From Cyanobium sp. ATX 6F1 (GTDB taxonomy: Bacteria > Cyanobacteriota > Cyanobacteriia > PCC-6307 > Cyanobiaceae), in assembly GCF_024346315.1 (NCBI RefSeq), contig NZ_JAGQCS010000004.1, positions 124,001 to 188,000 on the forward strand: 64,000 nucleotides of DNA, given 5' to 3'. The stretch's first letter is position 1. Each line of letters opens with the position of its first letter. Positions 7,882-17,413 of this stretch are shown here, one piece after another. Both the position numbers and the translations under genes were made by a program. The notes beneath the pieces are model-generated. The model did not search any database, was not told where the DNA came from, and worked only from the letters and a program-made list of their open reading frames with translations.

Positions 7882-10800
7882 ATGGCGACGCGTTCCCGGA
7901 TGAAGCAATCGCATGGCCAGGGCGTCTCAGTGGCCCTGGGCCTCTCGGCCCTGCTGGCCGCTGTTCCGGTGTGCGCGGGCGAAGTGAGCGCCACCGGCGG
8001 CGTCCTGGGCCTGGGCACGGCGGTGAATGGCCAGCTGGGCGGCAGCTGCGCAGCTGGCCTGTGCCAAGTGGGCGGCGGCACGGCGGCAGGCAGCAACCTC
8101 TTTCACCGCTTTTCGGCCTTTGATACGCGCGGCGGCATCACCGGGGTGAACTTCGCCACCGGCGGCGCCAGCAATGTGTTTGTTGGTGTGACCAGCCCCC
8201 TGGGCAGCTTCATCGACAAACTTGTCTCGTTCTCTAGCCCCGGCAACCTGTTCTGGCTCTCCCCGGGCGGCATCGCCATCAGCGGCGCCGGTGGTTTCGC
8301 CAACATCCAGCAGCTGAACCTCAGCACCGCCACCGGCTGGCGGCTGAGCAACGGCGTGTTCGATGCGGCAGGCACCACCGCCGGCCAGGCGGCGTTGCTC
8401 AGCGGCGCTCCCCTGCAGGGGGCGGCGGGGCCGCTCAGCGATCCGGCCAGCCTGGCGGCGATCGGCCTGCAGAAGAACGGCGATCTGAGCCTTTCCGGCG
8501 GCCTGCTCACGGTGGATCAGAGCCTGCTGCTCGATGCCCAGGGCGGCAACGTGCTCCTGCAGGCCGCCGGGATCCAGGCGCCGGGGGGGCAGGTGGCGAT
8601 CAGTGGGGCCACGGTGGACCAAGGCGCCACATCGATTGATGTGAGTTCTGTCAGCGGACCCGGCGGCCGGATCACGATTACGGGCGGCGCGGTGCTCCAG
8701 ACCGCGGCTCTCAACGCCAGCGGCAGCAGCGGTGGCGAGGTGACCCTGCAGGCGAACCAGCTGCTCAGTGCGGCGCCGATCCAGGCCATCGGCAGCCAGG
8801 GCTCTGGGGGCCGCATCACCAGCGCCAGCACCGCCTCCACGGTGCAGACCCTCAGCGGCCTGTGGGATGTCAGCGGACTCTCGGCGGGGGGCTCGATCAC
8901 CCTCAGCGCCGGCACCGAACTGTTCAGCTCCGGCAGCTACCTCGCCCAGGGCACCGGTGGAGCGGCCCAGGGCGGTCGTATCGATCTGCTCGCCTCCACG
9001 ATCACCCTGGCTGCGGCCCAACTCGATGCCTCCGGCGTCGGCGGCGGCGGCCAGGTGCACGTGGGCGGCGGCTTCCAGGGGGCCGACCTCGGCCTGGGCG
9101 CGAATGCCCGCAAGGTCACGGTGACCCCCGGCACCGGCCTCCGGGCCGATGCCACGGCCCTGGGGAATGGCGGTCAGGTGGTGGTCTGGTCGGAAGATGC
9201 CACTCGGTTTGCTGGCGCCGTCAGCGCCAAGGGAGGCGCCTTGGGAGGGAACGGCGGTGTGCTGGAGGTGTCGGGCAAGGCCGATCTGTTCTTCGGTGGC
9301 ACGGCCGACGCCTCAGCTCCCGCCGGCAGCCCCGGCAGCCTGCTGCTCGATCCCAAGAACATCTACATCGAGAACACCACGGTCGGGGGCTACGGCTACG
9401 ACGCGCAGAACATCGTCTACCCCGGCTCCGATGCAGCCGGTCCGACGGCGCTGGTGGAGCAGCTGGGCACGGCGGCCACTAGCCCGATCCTGGTGAACGT
9501 GCCCACGGGCGGCCTCCCCGGCCAGGAGGGGGTCACCTACCTGTTCGATGGCAGCACCTACGGCCTGCTGAGCGCGCTCTATGGCACCGATGCGATCAGC
9601 AGCCAGAAGGCGAACTACTCCCCGTCGGGTGTCTCAGCGGGATTGCTGGCGCTGATCAGCCCCGGCTGGAACAACGGGGCGACGCTCGATGCCGGGGCGG
9701 CCACCTGGATCAACACCGCCACGGGCAAATTCGCCAATGGCACCACCAGCGGTGTCATTGGCAGCGGCAACTCCTTGCTGGGCAGCACCACGGGTGATTT
9801 CAACCAGGCCTCGGTGCGCTTCCTGACTTCCGGCCAAGCCCTGGTGTTCACCCCCCGCTGGGACAACGGAGCCAGCGTCGATGCCGGCGGTCTCACCTGG
9901 CTGAGTGGCAGCACCGGCAAGCTCGCCGATGCCAGCACGGGCGGAGCGATTGGCATTGGCAACTCCCTTCTGAACACGGCCTCGGCGGCCTATCTGCCAC
10001 AGGCGGGCTGCACCGGTTGCAGTTCCTACGTGAATCAAACCGTGCGCGAGTACGGCGGCGGAAATCTGTTGATCTACAGCGGCGCCTGGGCCAATGGCGC
10101 CGTGCCGAATGCGGGGGCACTCACCTGGTTGAACGGCACAACGGGCGCCCTGGCCAACGGCGCCACCGGTGGCGTGATCGACGCGGGCAACTCTCTTGTG
10201 GGCTCCAGTGCGGGGGATCTCAATCCCTTCGGTGGTCTGGTTCCCAACACCTATGACCCTAACTACTTCTTTCAGCAGGGAGGGACGAACCTCGTCTACG
10301 ACCAGACGGCCGCGGCCGCCCCGCTGGCCCTGTTCCGCTTCACCACCTGGGACAACACCGCCACAGGAGCCACCGACGCCGGCGCCCTCACCTGGATTGA
10401 TGTGGCCACCGGCAAGCTCGGCAATGGAGCGGCCGCTGTCGGAGCGATCGGAGCGGCCAATTCCCTGGTGGGGAGCTCCACGAACGATCGGGTCGGCTCC
10501 TCTTACCAGCAATTGGGGTACTACTCCAGCACCTCCCGGGATTATTTCGTCTTCCTCAATCCCACCTGGGATGCCAGTGCCACCGCCGCCGACGCCGGTG
10601 CCCTCACCTGGATCCGCGGCAGCACCGGACGACTCGCTACGAACGCCCCGATCATCGGCACCTTGGACGCCAGCAACTCCTTGGTGGGCATCACGGCCGG
10701 CGACCGGGTGGGTGGATCCTACGAAGGCATCACAACTGGTTATTACTCTTCGACCATCACCAACCTCTGGCTCACCACCGGTGGTTGGGACAATGGTGCG

Positions 10801-13800
10801 AGTGCCGATGCCGGCGCCTTCACTTGGATCCAGGGCTCCACCGGCAGCTTGGCGGATGGCTCTCCGGCGGTGGGGGCGATCGGGGTGGCTAATTCACTGG
10901 TGGGCAGCAGTGCCAGCGATTTCAGCGGCAGCAGTGTGTCACGTCTGTATTCGTCGTCCTATTACTACACCAACAAATTCCAGAACCTGCTGGTGTTCAC
11001 CCCCAACTGGGATAACGGCGCCGCCACCGACGCCGGCGCCCTCACCTGGGTGGATGGCAACACGGGCAAGCTCGCCACCGGAGCGAGCGCCTTCGGTGCC
11101 CTGGGTGCCACCACCTCGTTGGTGGGTAGCCATGTGGGCGACGCCATCGGTCAGCGGTCGTTGATCGATACCAACTACTACTCTTATGACGGTCCGGAGC
11201 TCTACCCCAACGTGCTGGCCCGCAATCCCCAGTGGTCGGGGAACACGGGTGCCGCCACCTTTATTAATGGCAGCACCGGTGCGCTGGCCGATGGAGCCCC
11301 GGCGGTGGGAGCGATTGGCACGGCCAATTCTCTGGTGGGAAGCACCCCCGGCGATCGAGTTGGTTCAGCTGCCTTGAGCCTGCGCTCCAGTTTGAGCGGT
11401 CAGCCGCCGGACAACTTCCTGCTGGCCAGCCCCGATTGGAGCAGCGGCGCGGGAGCGATCACCTGGATCAACGGCGACACCGGCAAGCTTGCCGATGGCA
11501 ACAACCCCTTTGGCGTGGTCAGTGGAGCGAATGCCCTGGTGGGAAGCAGCCCTGGCGATGGCCTTGGTTCGGCGGCCTCGATCACGATCACCGGCGATTA
11601 CTACTACAGCCTCAGAAACGTTCTTCTGCGCAATCCACTCTGGGACAACGGCTTGGCCACGGATGCTGGAGCCGTCACCTGGATTAATGGCTCCACGGGC
11701 CTGCTGAGCAACGGCGCGGTTGCCCTGGGACCGATCGGTCCCACCACGTCGTTGGTGGGCAGCAGCAGCGGTGACGCCATCGGAGCGTTGGCGACGGGTG
11801 TCGGCTACTACGACGACCCCGGTGGCACCAACCTGGTGTTGCGGAGCCCCTCCTGGGACAACGGCGTGGCCACCGATGCCGGCGCGGTCACCTGGTTGAA
11901 CCTCGGTACGGGCCAACTGGCCGATGGCAGTGATGCGTTCGGGGCCATTGGTGCCGCCAACTCCCTGGTGGGCAGCAGCTCCGGTGATCGGGTGGGCGAC
12001 GGTTTCCTCACCAGCGGATCGTTCTACAGCACGCCCGGTGTCAACCTGCTGTTGCTCTCCCCGCTCTGGGACAACACCTCGGCCGGTGCCACTGATGCCG
12101 GTGCGGTGACCTGGATCGCCGGTGCCACTGGAAAGCTCGCCGACGGAGCCAGCAACCCCTTCGGGGCCATCGGCAGTCGAAATTCCCTGGTGGGCAGCAC
12201 CAGCGCCGACGGAGTGGGCGGGCTCTATGACCGCTACTTCGGCTCTACTGAAACCCTGCTGCTGCGGAGCACTGCCTGGGACAACACCGCCACGGGGGCC
12301 ACCGACGCCGGCGCCGTCACATGGTTGAACCTGTCCATAGGCAAGTTGGCCGGTGGCATCAACAACAGCTTCGGTGACATCAGCTCCGTCAATTCATTGG
12401 TGGGCAGCAGCACCAATGATCGTGTCGGCCTGACCATCGAAACCAGCGGCGGGCAGTACGCCTTCATCGGCAGTCCTAATTGGGATGGCGGCAGCACCGT
12501 CGATGCAGGTGCCATCACCTGGATGGACCGCCAGCTCGGTCAAACCGTTGGTGGTGACAACGCGATCGGCACAGTTGGAACGGCGAATTCCCTAGTGGGC
12601 TCGTCGAGCGGCGATCAGCTGGGGACCTTCTCCATCACGCAAGCCTGCACCGCCGGAGCCGCCTGCACCAACCAGGACTATTTGGTGCCCTTTGACTTCG
12701 GCTCATCAGTGCTGATCGGCAGCCCCCTCTGGGATAACGGAGCCCGGGCCGATGCCGGGGCCATCACGGCCGTGCGTCTCCTCGACGGCCGTCTGGTGGG
12801 TACCTCCAACTACGCCACAGGCCCCCTGAGCTCCTCAAATGCCCTTGTAGGCAGTTCGGCCGGAGAGCAACTGGGGATTTTCAGCCGCAACGACCAGCTT
12901 CCCGATGGCACGCCGGTGATCGAAACCAACGTCGGCACCCTCTCCAACGGCGCCGCCCTGGTGGCCAGCCCCCGCTGGGACAGCGCCACCACCGCCGATG
13001 TCGGTGCCGTGGCCCTGATCCCCACCACCACGCCCCGGGTGGGCAGCCTCGATGCCAGCAACGCCCTGGTGGGCAGCAGTGCCGGTGATTTCACGGGCTT
13101 CTCAGCCCGCAGCCTGGGCAGCAACGCGCTGCTGTTCACCCCGAACTGGAGCAATGGTGCGGTGGCAAGTGCCGGCGCGGTGACCTGGATCAATGGCACC
13201 ACTGGAGCCTTGGGCAATGGCTCCTTTGGCGGAGCCATAGGAGCTGGTACGTCGCTGGTGGGTAGCAGCAGCGGTGATTTTGCCGACTACAACACCTCTC
13301 AGTTTGGCACGGGTGCCTTCGTGCACCTGCCGAGCTGGAACAGTGGTGCCGTAGCCGATGCGGGAGCCCTCGGCTGGATCAACAGCAGCACCGGGGCCCT
13401 GGCGGATGGCAGCCCCGGTGGTGCGGTGGGGCCAGGCAATGCCTTGCTGGGCAGCCAGAGCGGTGATCTGGCCAGCTACCAGCTCAGATCCCTTTCGGGC
13501 GGCAATCTGCTTGTTTCCACTCCCTCCTGGGACAACGGCGCGGTTGCCGATGCCGGTGCCCTCACCTGGTTGAACGGCACCACCCCGGCGCTTGCGAACA
13601 ACCCCACCGGCGTGGCCGGCCTGGGGGCCATTGGTCCGAGCAACTCGATTGTCGGTGGTGCAACGGGCGACCTCAATGGCTATTACCTGCGCCAGCTGAG
13701 CGCCACTGCCGACAGCAACGTGCTGGTGGTGACGCCGTTCTGGAACGGCGCCACGGCGAATGGCGGAGCGATCACCTGGTTGAACAGCGCCACCGGCAAA

Positions 13801-16800
13801 CTCTCCGACGGCAGCAGCGGTGGCGTGATCGGCCCCACCAACTCTTTGCTCGGCACGGGCCAGGGCACGCTGGGCCGCGGCGATCTGGCCGACACCACCA
13901 ATCCCTACCGGGAGTCTCCCAGCGGCAACGTGGTGATCTACAGCTCCGCCTGGGGTTTCAGCTCAGCCTCGGGCAGCGGGATCGGCTCCCTCACCTGGCT
14001 CAACGGCAAGACGGGCGCCCTGGCCAATGGCGCGACGGGCGGTTTGATCGGTGCGGCAAATTCTCTGGTGGGCAGCGCCGTCGGCGATCTGGCCCCTCAG
14101 TACGACGACAGCAACTACTACCGCTTCGTGCCCGTCGCCGCCAACTTCTTCAAATACAACACCAATTCCTCGGGCGACGGAATCCTGTTCCGCAACGTCG
14201 CCTGGAACAGTCGTGCCGGGGCCGTCACCTGGCTGAACACCAGCACCGGCAAGCTCGCCGATGGCAACCCAGCGGTTGGGGTGATCGGTGCCGCCAATTC
14301 CCTGGTGGGCAGCACCGCCAACGATGGCATCGGCAACTTCTACAACACAGTCACCAAGGGCGTCAGCGGGCTGGCCTTGTTCAGTGGCTACTGGGACAAC
14401 GGCGCCGCCGAAGATGCCGGGGCGGTCACCTGGCTGAACGTGGCCACAGGCAAGTTGGCCAACGGCAGTGCCGCGATCGGGCCGATCAGCGCCGCCAATT
14501 CCCTGGTGGGCAACACCAGCTACGACAACATCGGCACCAACTATGACGCCTATTCGTTTGGCAACGGCGTCGCCCTGTTCAGCGGCTCCTGGGACAACGG
14601 CGCTGCCATCGATGCAGGAGCTTTCACCTGGCTGAACGGCGCCACCGGCACCCTGGCGAATGGGGCCGTGGCCATCGGGCCGATCAGTGCCGCTAATTCA
14701 CTGGTGGGCAGCAGCAGCAGTGATGACGTCGCGCTCTCCCGGCGCACCTTCTCCAGTTCTCTCGGCAGCAACATCGGCCTGATCAGCCCCAACTGGGACA
14801 ACGGTGCGGCGGTTGACGCGGGCGCCGTCACCTGGATCAGCGGCAGCTCAGGGCTGCTGGCCAACGGTGCGGCAGCGATCGGACCCATCAGCGCTGCCAA
14901 TTCCCTGGTGGGCAGCACCGCCGGTGACCGGATCGGCGCCACAGCCCTGGAGGTGGGGTCCTATTACTCCCAGATCGGCTCCAACCTGCTGGTGTTGAGC
15001 GGCTCCTGGGACAACGGTCCGCTGGTGGATGCCGGCGCGGTCACCTGGATCAGCGGCCTCACCGGCCAGCTCCTTGACGGCAGCGCCGCGATCGGGGCGG
15101 TGAGCGCCAACTTCTCGATCGTGGGTACGTCCGCAGGTGACCAGGTGGGTGCGCTCTATGCGCCGATGGGTTCGCTGTACAGCTATGCAGGCCTCAACGT
15201 GCTATTGCAAAGCCCCAACTGGGATGCCTTGATCGCGGGCGGGCCGCTCGTCGATGCCGGTGCCGTCACCTGGGTGAATGGAGCCAATGGGCTGATGGTG
15301 GATGAATCCGGCAAGGGGGGGCTGAGCGCCAAAAACTCCCTGATCGGCAATTCCATCGGTGACCAGGTCGGCAGAAGTGTTGATGTGGTCGCGCCGGACA
15401 CCTTCTTCGTCAACGGTCCGGGGGCCTCCCTGGTCGGTACACCTCCCGTCACGGCCAACGTGGTGGCCCAGAAGGTGCGAATCGTCCCTGAACCGCTCTA
15501 TCCCTTGGTCGCTCCGGGCCTCAACTTCGCTGACGCCGGCGACGCTTCGGTCACCATCTCCCCCAGCCAGATCGCGGCGATCACCAACACCGGCACCGCC
15601 CTGGTGCTCCAGGCCAGCAACGACATCCTGCTGCGTCCGCTCTCCGATCTCACCTTCAATAATCCGCGGGGCAATGGCGGCGACCTCACGCTCCAGGCTG
15701 GTCGCAACATTGCTCTCAATTCCAGCATCAGCACCGACAACGGCAATCTCACCCTGATCGCCAACGACCCTGGCGCCATTCCCGGTGTGCGCGAACCCGG
15801 TGACGGAGGGATCGTTCAGCGCACTGGCACCAGCCTCAATGCCGGCACCGGCACGGTCACCCTCGCCGTTCGCCCCTCCACCGCCACGGCCACCGCAGGC
15901 ACCATCGCCCTCTCCCAGGTCAGCGCCGGTGCCATCGACATCAGTGCCGTCAACCTCTCGCTCTCGGGGACCACCTTGAGCGCCAACGGCTCCCCGACGG
16001 CCGCCGGGTCGCTGTCGGTGACCAGCACAGGAGTGTTGTCCGTGGCCAACAGCACCTTCAATGCCAGCAGCCCCACGGGCGATGGCGGCAGCATCACCCT
16101 TGATGGCACGGTGTTGCAGATCGGTGGCAGCACCTTCAATGCCTTCGGCACGGGCTCCGGGAATGGCGGCACCATCGCCCTGGGCGCCCTCTCCACCCCA
16201 TTCGTGCCCACATCCCTCTCCCTGACCAGTTCCCTGCTCGATGCCCGTGGTGGCACCGCTGTCTTGCCTTTGCCCCTCAGCAATGGCGGCACGATCACGG
16301 TGGACGGTGGGGCCATCGCCTTGGCCGGCGCAACGCTGAACACCTCCGGTGGCGCCACTGGCGGCACGATCGCCATTGGCATGGCGGCCACGAACAATCC
16401 CACCAGCGTCTCGATCGTGAACTCCAACTTGATCGCCGACCCGGCAGCCACGGGCGGATCGATCGCCGTTGGCGGGACGACGATCTTCACGTCCGGCAGC
16501 CTCTACAACGTATTTGGTGCCAGCGGAGGTTTCCTGGCCCTCGGCTCGCCCCTGACCAATGCCCTGATCTTCGGCGCCGGCACCAGCGTGCTCGGAGGTG
16601 GCAGCGGCAGCTTCACCTACCAGGGCACCACGATTTATGACCCCCAGTTCGCCCCCTATTCCGGTGGCACGTTGCGGATCATCGGCACGATCTTCTCCCC
16701 TGCCGTCCCCACGACTCCAACCACTCCCACCTCTCCAACGGCGCCGATTTCCCCCACGGCCGGGGCGGCCGGGCTGTTGGCTAGCCCCCTGGCCACCAGC

Positions 16801-17409
16801 TCTCCTCTGTCGGGTCTGACGTCCGCTCTGATCGCCTCCAGCCTGCTCAACACCAATTTCAATCTGTTGCTAGTAACCGGTCTGAACGGCACCACCAACC
16901 AGTCGGCCGGCACATCCTTACCACCTGTGGCCACCGGGCTGTTCAGCAGCGCCGATCCCAGCCTGTTCGCAGGGCTTCCTTTGCAGCTCACCCTCGATCA
17001 GAGTTCCCTCCTGTACGTGGATGGTTATCTCGATCCGGTGCTGGATCCGTCGCTCCTGGGCCTCGATGCCTTGGATCTGCAGAAGCGCGCCGCCAGCTCG
17101 GCGGGTCAAACAGGCAGCGAGGCGACGGGTGACCTCAGCGTCGATGAGCAGCTCAAGCTCCCCGGCCTTGGCCAGGGCGGCAACCCCGCCGATCGGGACG
17201 ATCGTGACCGGGTCTCGGTCACGGATCTGGATCCCTCTCAAGCCGAGGCCCTGTTCCTCAAGGGCGAACAGGCGGCCGAGAGCAACGCCACCATCAAGCT
17301 GGGAGTTGAGCCTGAACCCGATAAAGAGGCCATCAACGTGTTGCAGCTGCAGCAGTGGCTGCGTCAGGTGGTGCCGTACGTCCAGCAACGGCTCCAGTCG
17401 GGGCGCTGA
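7882..17409 (+). CDS. TpsA1: giant TPS exoprotein with 27-copy repeat array
   Basis: The product has about 3175 residues from ATG 7882 (ATG 7825 and ATG 7900 are alternatives). A signal peptide ends near PVCAG. The TPS (filamentous haemagglutinin N-terminal) domain covers about residues 35-175 with GLGTAVNGQLGG, NLFHRFSAFD and NLFWLSPGGIAIS. A passenger with GGNGGVLEVSGKADL and SPGSLLLDPKNIYIE follows. Then comes a 27-unit repeat array (about residues 587-2498), a Gly/Ser/Thr-rich beta region, a short Thr-Pro linker near 16700, and a charged, probably helical tail (SQAEALFLKGEQAAES, LQQWLRQVVPYVQQRL) related to the ends of TpsA2 and TpsA3. It should be a secreted or surface-anchored fibrous adhesin exported by TpsB. 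The CHAT gene starts 4 bp after its stop. Confidence 0.9.
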   Translation: MATRSRMKQSHGQGVSVALGLSALLAAVPVCAGEVSATGGVLGLGTAVNGQLGGSCAAGLCQVGGGTAAGSNLFHRFSAFDTRGGITGVNFATGGASNVFVGVTSPLGSFIDKLVSFSSPGNLFWLSPGGIAISGAGGFANIQQLNLSTATGWRLSNGVFDAAGTTAGQAALLSGAPLQGAAGPLSDPASLAAIGLQKNGDLSLSGGLLTVDQSLLLDAQGGNVLLQAAGIQAPGGQVAISGATVDQGATSIDVSSVSGPGGRITITGGAVLQTAALNASGSSGGEVTLQANQLLSAAPIQAIGSQGSGGRITSASTASTVQTLSGLWDVSGLSAGGSITLSAGTELFSSGSYLAQGTGGAAQGGRIDLLASTITLAAAQLDASGVGGGGQVHVGGGFQGADLGLGANARKVTVTPGTGLRADATALGNGGQVVVWSEDATRFAGAVSAKGGALGGNGGVLEVSGKADLFFGGTADASAPAGSPGSLLLDPKNIYIENTTVGGYGYDAQNIVYPGSDAAGPTALVEQLGTAATSPILVNVPTGGLPGQEGVTYLFDGSTYGLLSALYGTDAISSQKANYSPSGVSAGLLALISPGWNNGATLDAGAATWINTATGKFANGTTSGVIGSGNSLLGSTTGDFNQASVRFLTSGQALVFTPRWDNGASVDAGGLTWLSGSTGKLADASTGGAIGIGNSLLNTASAAYLPQAGCTGCSSYVNQTVREYGGGNLLIYSGAWANGAVPNAGALTWLNGTTGALANGATGGVIDAGNSLVGSSAGDLNPFGGLVPNTYDPNYFFQQGGTNLVYDQTAAAAPLALFRFTTWDNTATGATDAGALTWIDVATGKLGNGAAAVGAIGAANSLVGSSTNDRVGSSYQQLGYYSSTSRDYFVFLNPTWDASATAADAGALTWIRGSTGRLATNAPIIGTLDASNSLVGITAGDRVGGSYEGITTGYYSSTITNLWLTTGGWDNGASADAGAFTWIQGSTGSLADGSPAVGAIGVANSLVGSSASDFSGSSVSRLYSSSYYYTNKFQNLLVFTPNWDNGAATDAGALTWVDGNTGKLATGASAFGALGATTSLVGSHVGDAIGQRSLIDTNYYSYDGPELYPNVLARNPQWSGNTGAATFINGSTGALADGAPAVGAIGTANSLVGSTPGDRVGSAALSLRSSLSGQPPDNFLLASPDWSSGAGAITWINGDTGKLADGNNPFGVVSGANALVGSSPGDGLGSAASITITGDYYYSLRNVLLRNPLWDNGLATDAGAVTWINGSTGLLSNGAVALGPIGPTTSLVGSSSGDAIGALATGVGYYDDPGGTNLVLRSPSWDNGVATDAGAVTWLNLGTGQLADGSDAFGAIGAANSLVGSSSGDRVGDGFLTSGSFYSTPGVNLLLLSPLWDNTSAGATDAGAVTWIAGATGKLADGASNPFGAIGSRNSLVGSTSADGVGGLYDRYFGSTETLLLRSTAWDNTATGATDAGAVTWLNLSIGKLAGGINNSFGDISSVNSLVGSSTNDRVGLTIETSGGQYAFIGSPNWDGGSTVDAGAITWMDRQLGQTVGGDNAIGTVGTANSLVGSSSGDQLGTFSITQACTAGAACTNQDYLVPFDFGSSVLIGSPLWDNGARADAGAITAVRLLDGRLVGTSNYATGPLSSSNALVGSSAGEQLGIFSRNDQLPDGTPVIETNVGTLSNGAALVASPRWDSATTADVGAVALIPTTTPRVGSLDASNALVGSSAGDFTGFSARSLGSNALLFTPNWSNGAVASAGAVTWINGTTGALGNGSFGGAIGAGTSLVGSSSGDFADYNTSQFGTGAFVHLPSWNSGAVADAGALGWINSSTGALADGSPGGAVGPGNALLGSQSGDLASYQLRSLSGGNLLVSTPSWDNGAVADAGALTWLNGTTPALANNPTGVAGLGAIGPSNSIVGGATGDLNGYYLRQLSATADSNVLVVTPFWNGATANGGAITWLNSATGKLSDGSSGGVIGPTNSLLGTGQGTLGRGDLADTTNPYRESPSGNVVIYSSAWGFSSASGSGIGSLTWLNGKTGALANGATGGLIGAANSLVGSAVGDLAPQYDDSNYYRFVPVAANFFKYNTNSSGDGILFRNVAWNSRAGAVTWLNTSTGKLADGNPAVGVIGAANSLVGSTANDGIGNFYNTVTKGVSGLALFSGYWDNGAAEDAGAVTWLNVATGKLANGSAAIGPISAANSLVGNTSYDNIGTNYDAYSFGNGVALFSGSWDNGAAIDAGAFTWLNGATGTLANGAVAIGPISAANSLVGSSSSDDVALSRRTFSSSLGSNIGLISPNWDNGAAVDAGAVTWISGSSGLLANGAAAIGPISAANSLVGSTAGDRIGATALEVGSYYSQIGSNLLVLSGSWDNGPLVDAGAVTWISGLTGQLLDGSAAIGAVSANFSIVGTSAGDQVGALYAPMGSLYSYAGLNVLLQSPNWDALIAGGPLVDAGAVTWVNGANGLMVDESGKGGLSAKNSLIGNSIGDQVGRSVDVVAPDTFFVNGPGASLVGTPPVTANVVAQKVRIVPEPLYPLVAPGLNFADAGDASVTISPSQIAAITNTGTALVLQASNDILLRPLSDLTFNNPRGNGGDLTLQAGRNIALNSSISTDNGNLTLIANDPGAIPGVREPGDGGIVQRTGTSLNAGTGTVTLAVRPSTATATAGTIALSQVSAGAIDISAVNLSLSGTTLSANGSPTAAGSLSVTSTGVLSVANSTFNASSPTGDGGSITLDGTVLQIGGSTFNAFGTGSGNGGTIALGALSTPFVPTSLSLTSSLLDARGGTAVLPLPLSNGGTITVDGGAIALAGATLNTSGGATGGTIAIGMAATNNPTSVSIVNSNLIADPAATGGSIAVGGTTIFTSGSLYNVFGASGGFLALGSPLTNALIFGAGTSVLGGGSGSFTYQGTTIYDPQFAPYSGGTLRIIGTIFSPAVPTTPTTPTSPTAPISPTAGAAGLLASPLATSSPLSGLTSALIASSLLNTNFNLLLVTGLNGTTNQSAGTSLPPVATGLFSSADPSLFAGLPLQLTLDQSSLLYVDGYLDPVLDPSLLGLDALDLQKRAASSAGQTGSEATGDLSVDEQLKLPGLGQGGNPADRDDRDRVSVTDLDPSQAEALFLKGEQAAESNATIKLGVEPEPDKEAINVLQLQQWLRQVVPYVQQRLQSGR
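9640..15375 (+). repeat. 27 degenerate tandem protein repeats (about 71 aa each) in TpsA1
   Basis: I counted 27 successive copies of a unit of roughly 210 bp (length varies). The consensus is SP.WDNGA..DAGAVTWLNG, then STGKLADG..A.GAIGAANS and LVGSSSGD.VG, followed by a variable, often Tyr/Ser-rich stretch. Units 8, 9, 16 and 22 are shortened, having lost the DNGA.xDAGA part or the TW core. This repeat resembles one I recall only as a domain of unknown function in very large bacterial exoproteins (possibly DUF5649; not verified). Copies differ at many codons, so the array is old rather than freshly expanded. It probably forms an elongated beta structure. Confidence 0.85.
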
Positions 17410-17413
17410 CGCT

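Noticed and set aside
9640-15375. Regular repeats considered as a CRISPR array
   Set aside because: Repeats are about 210 bp, degenerate, in frame and coding; no short identical repeats with unique spacers, and no cas genes.
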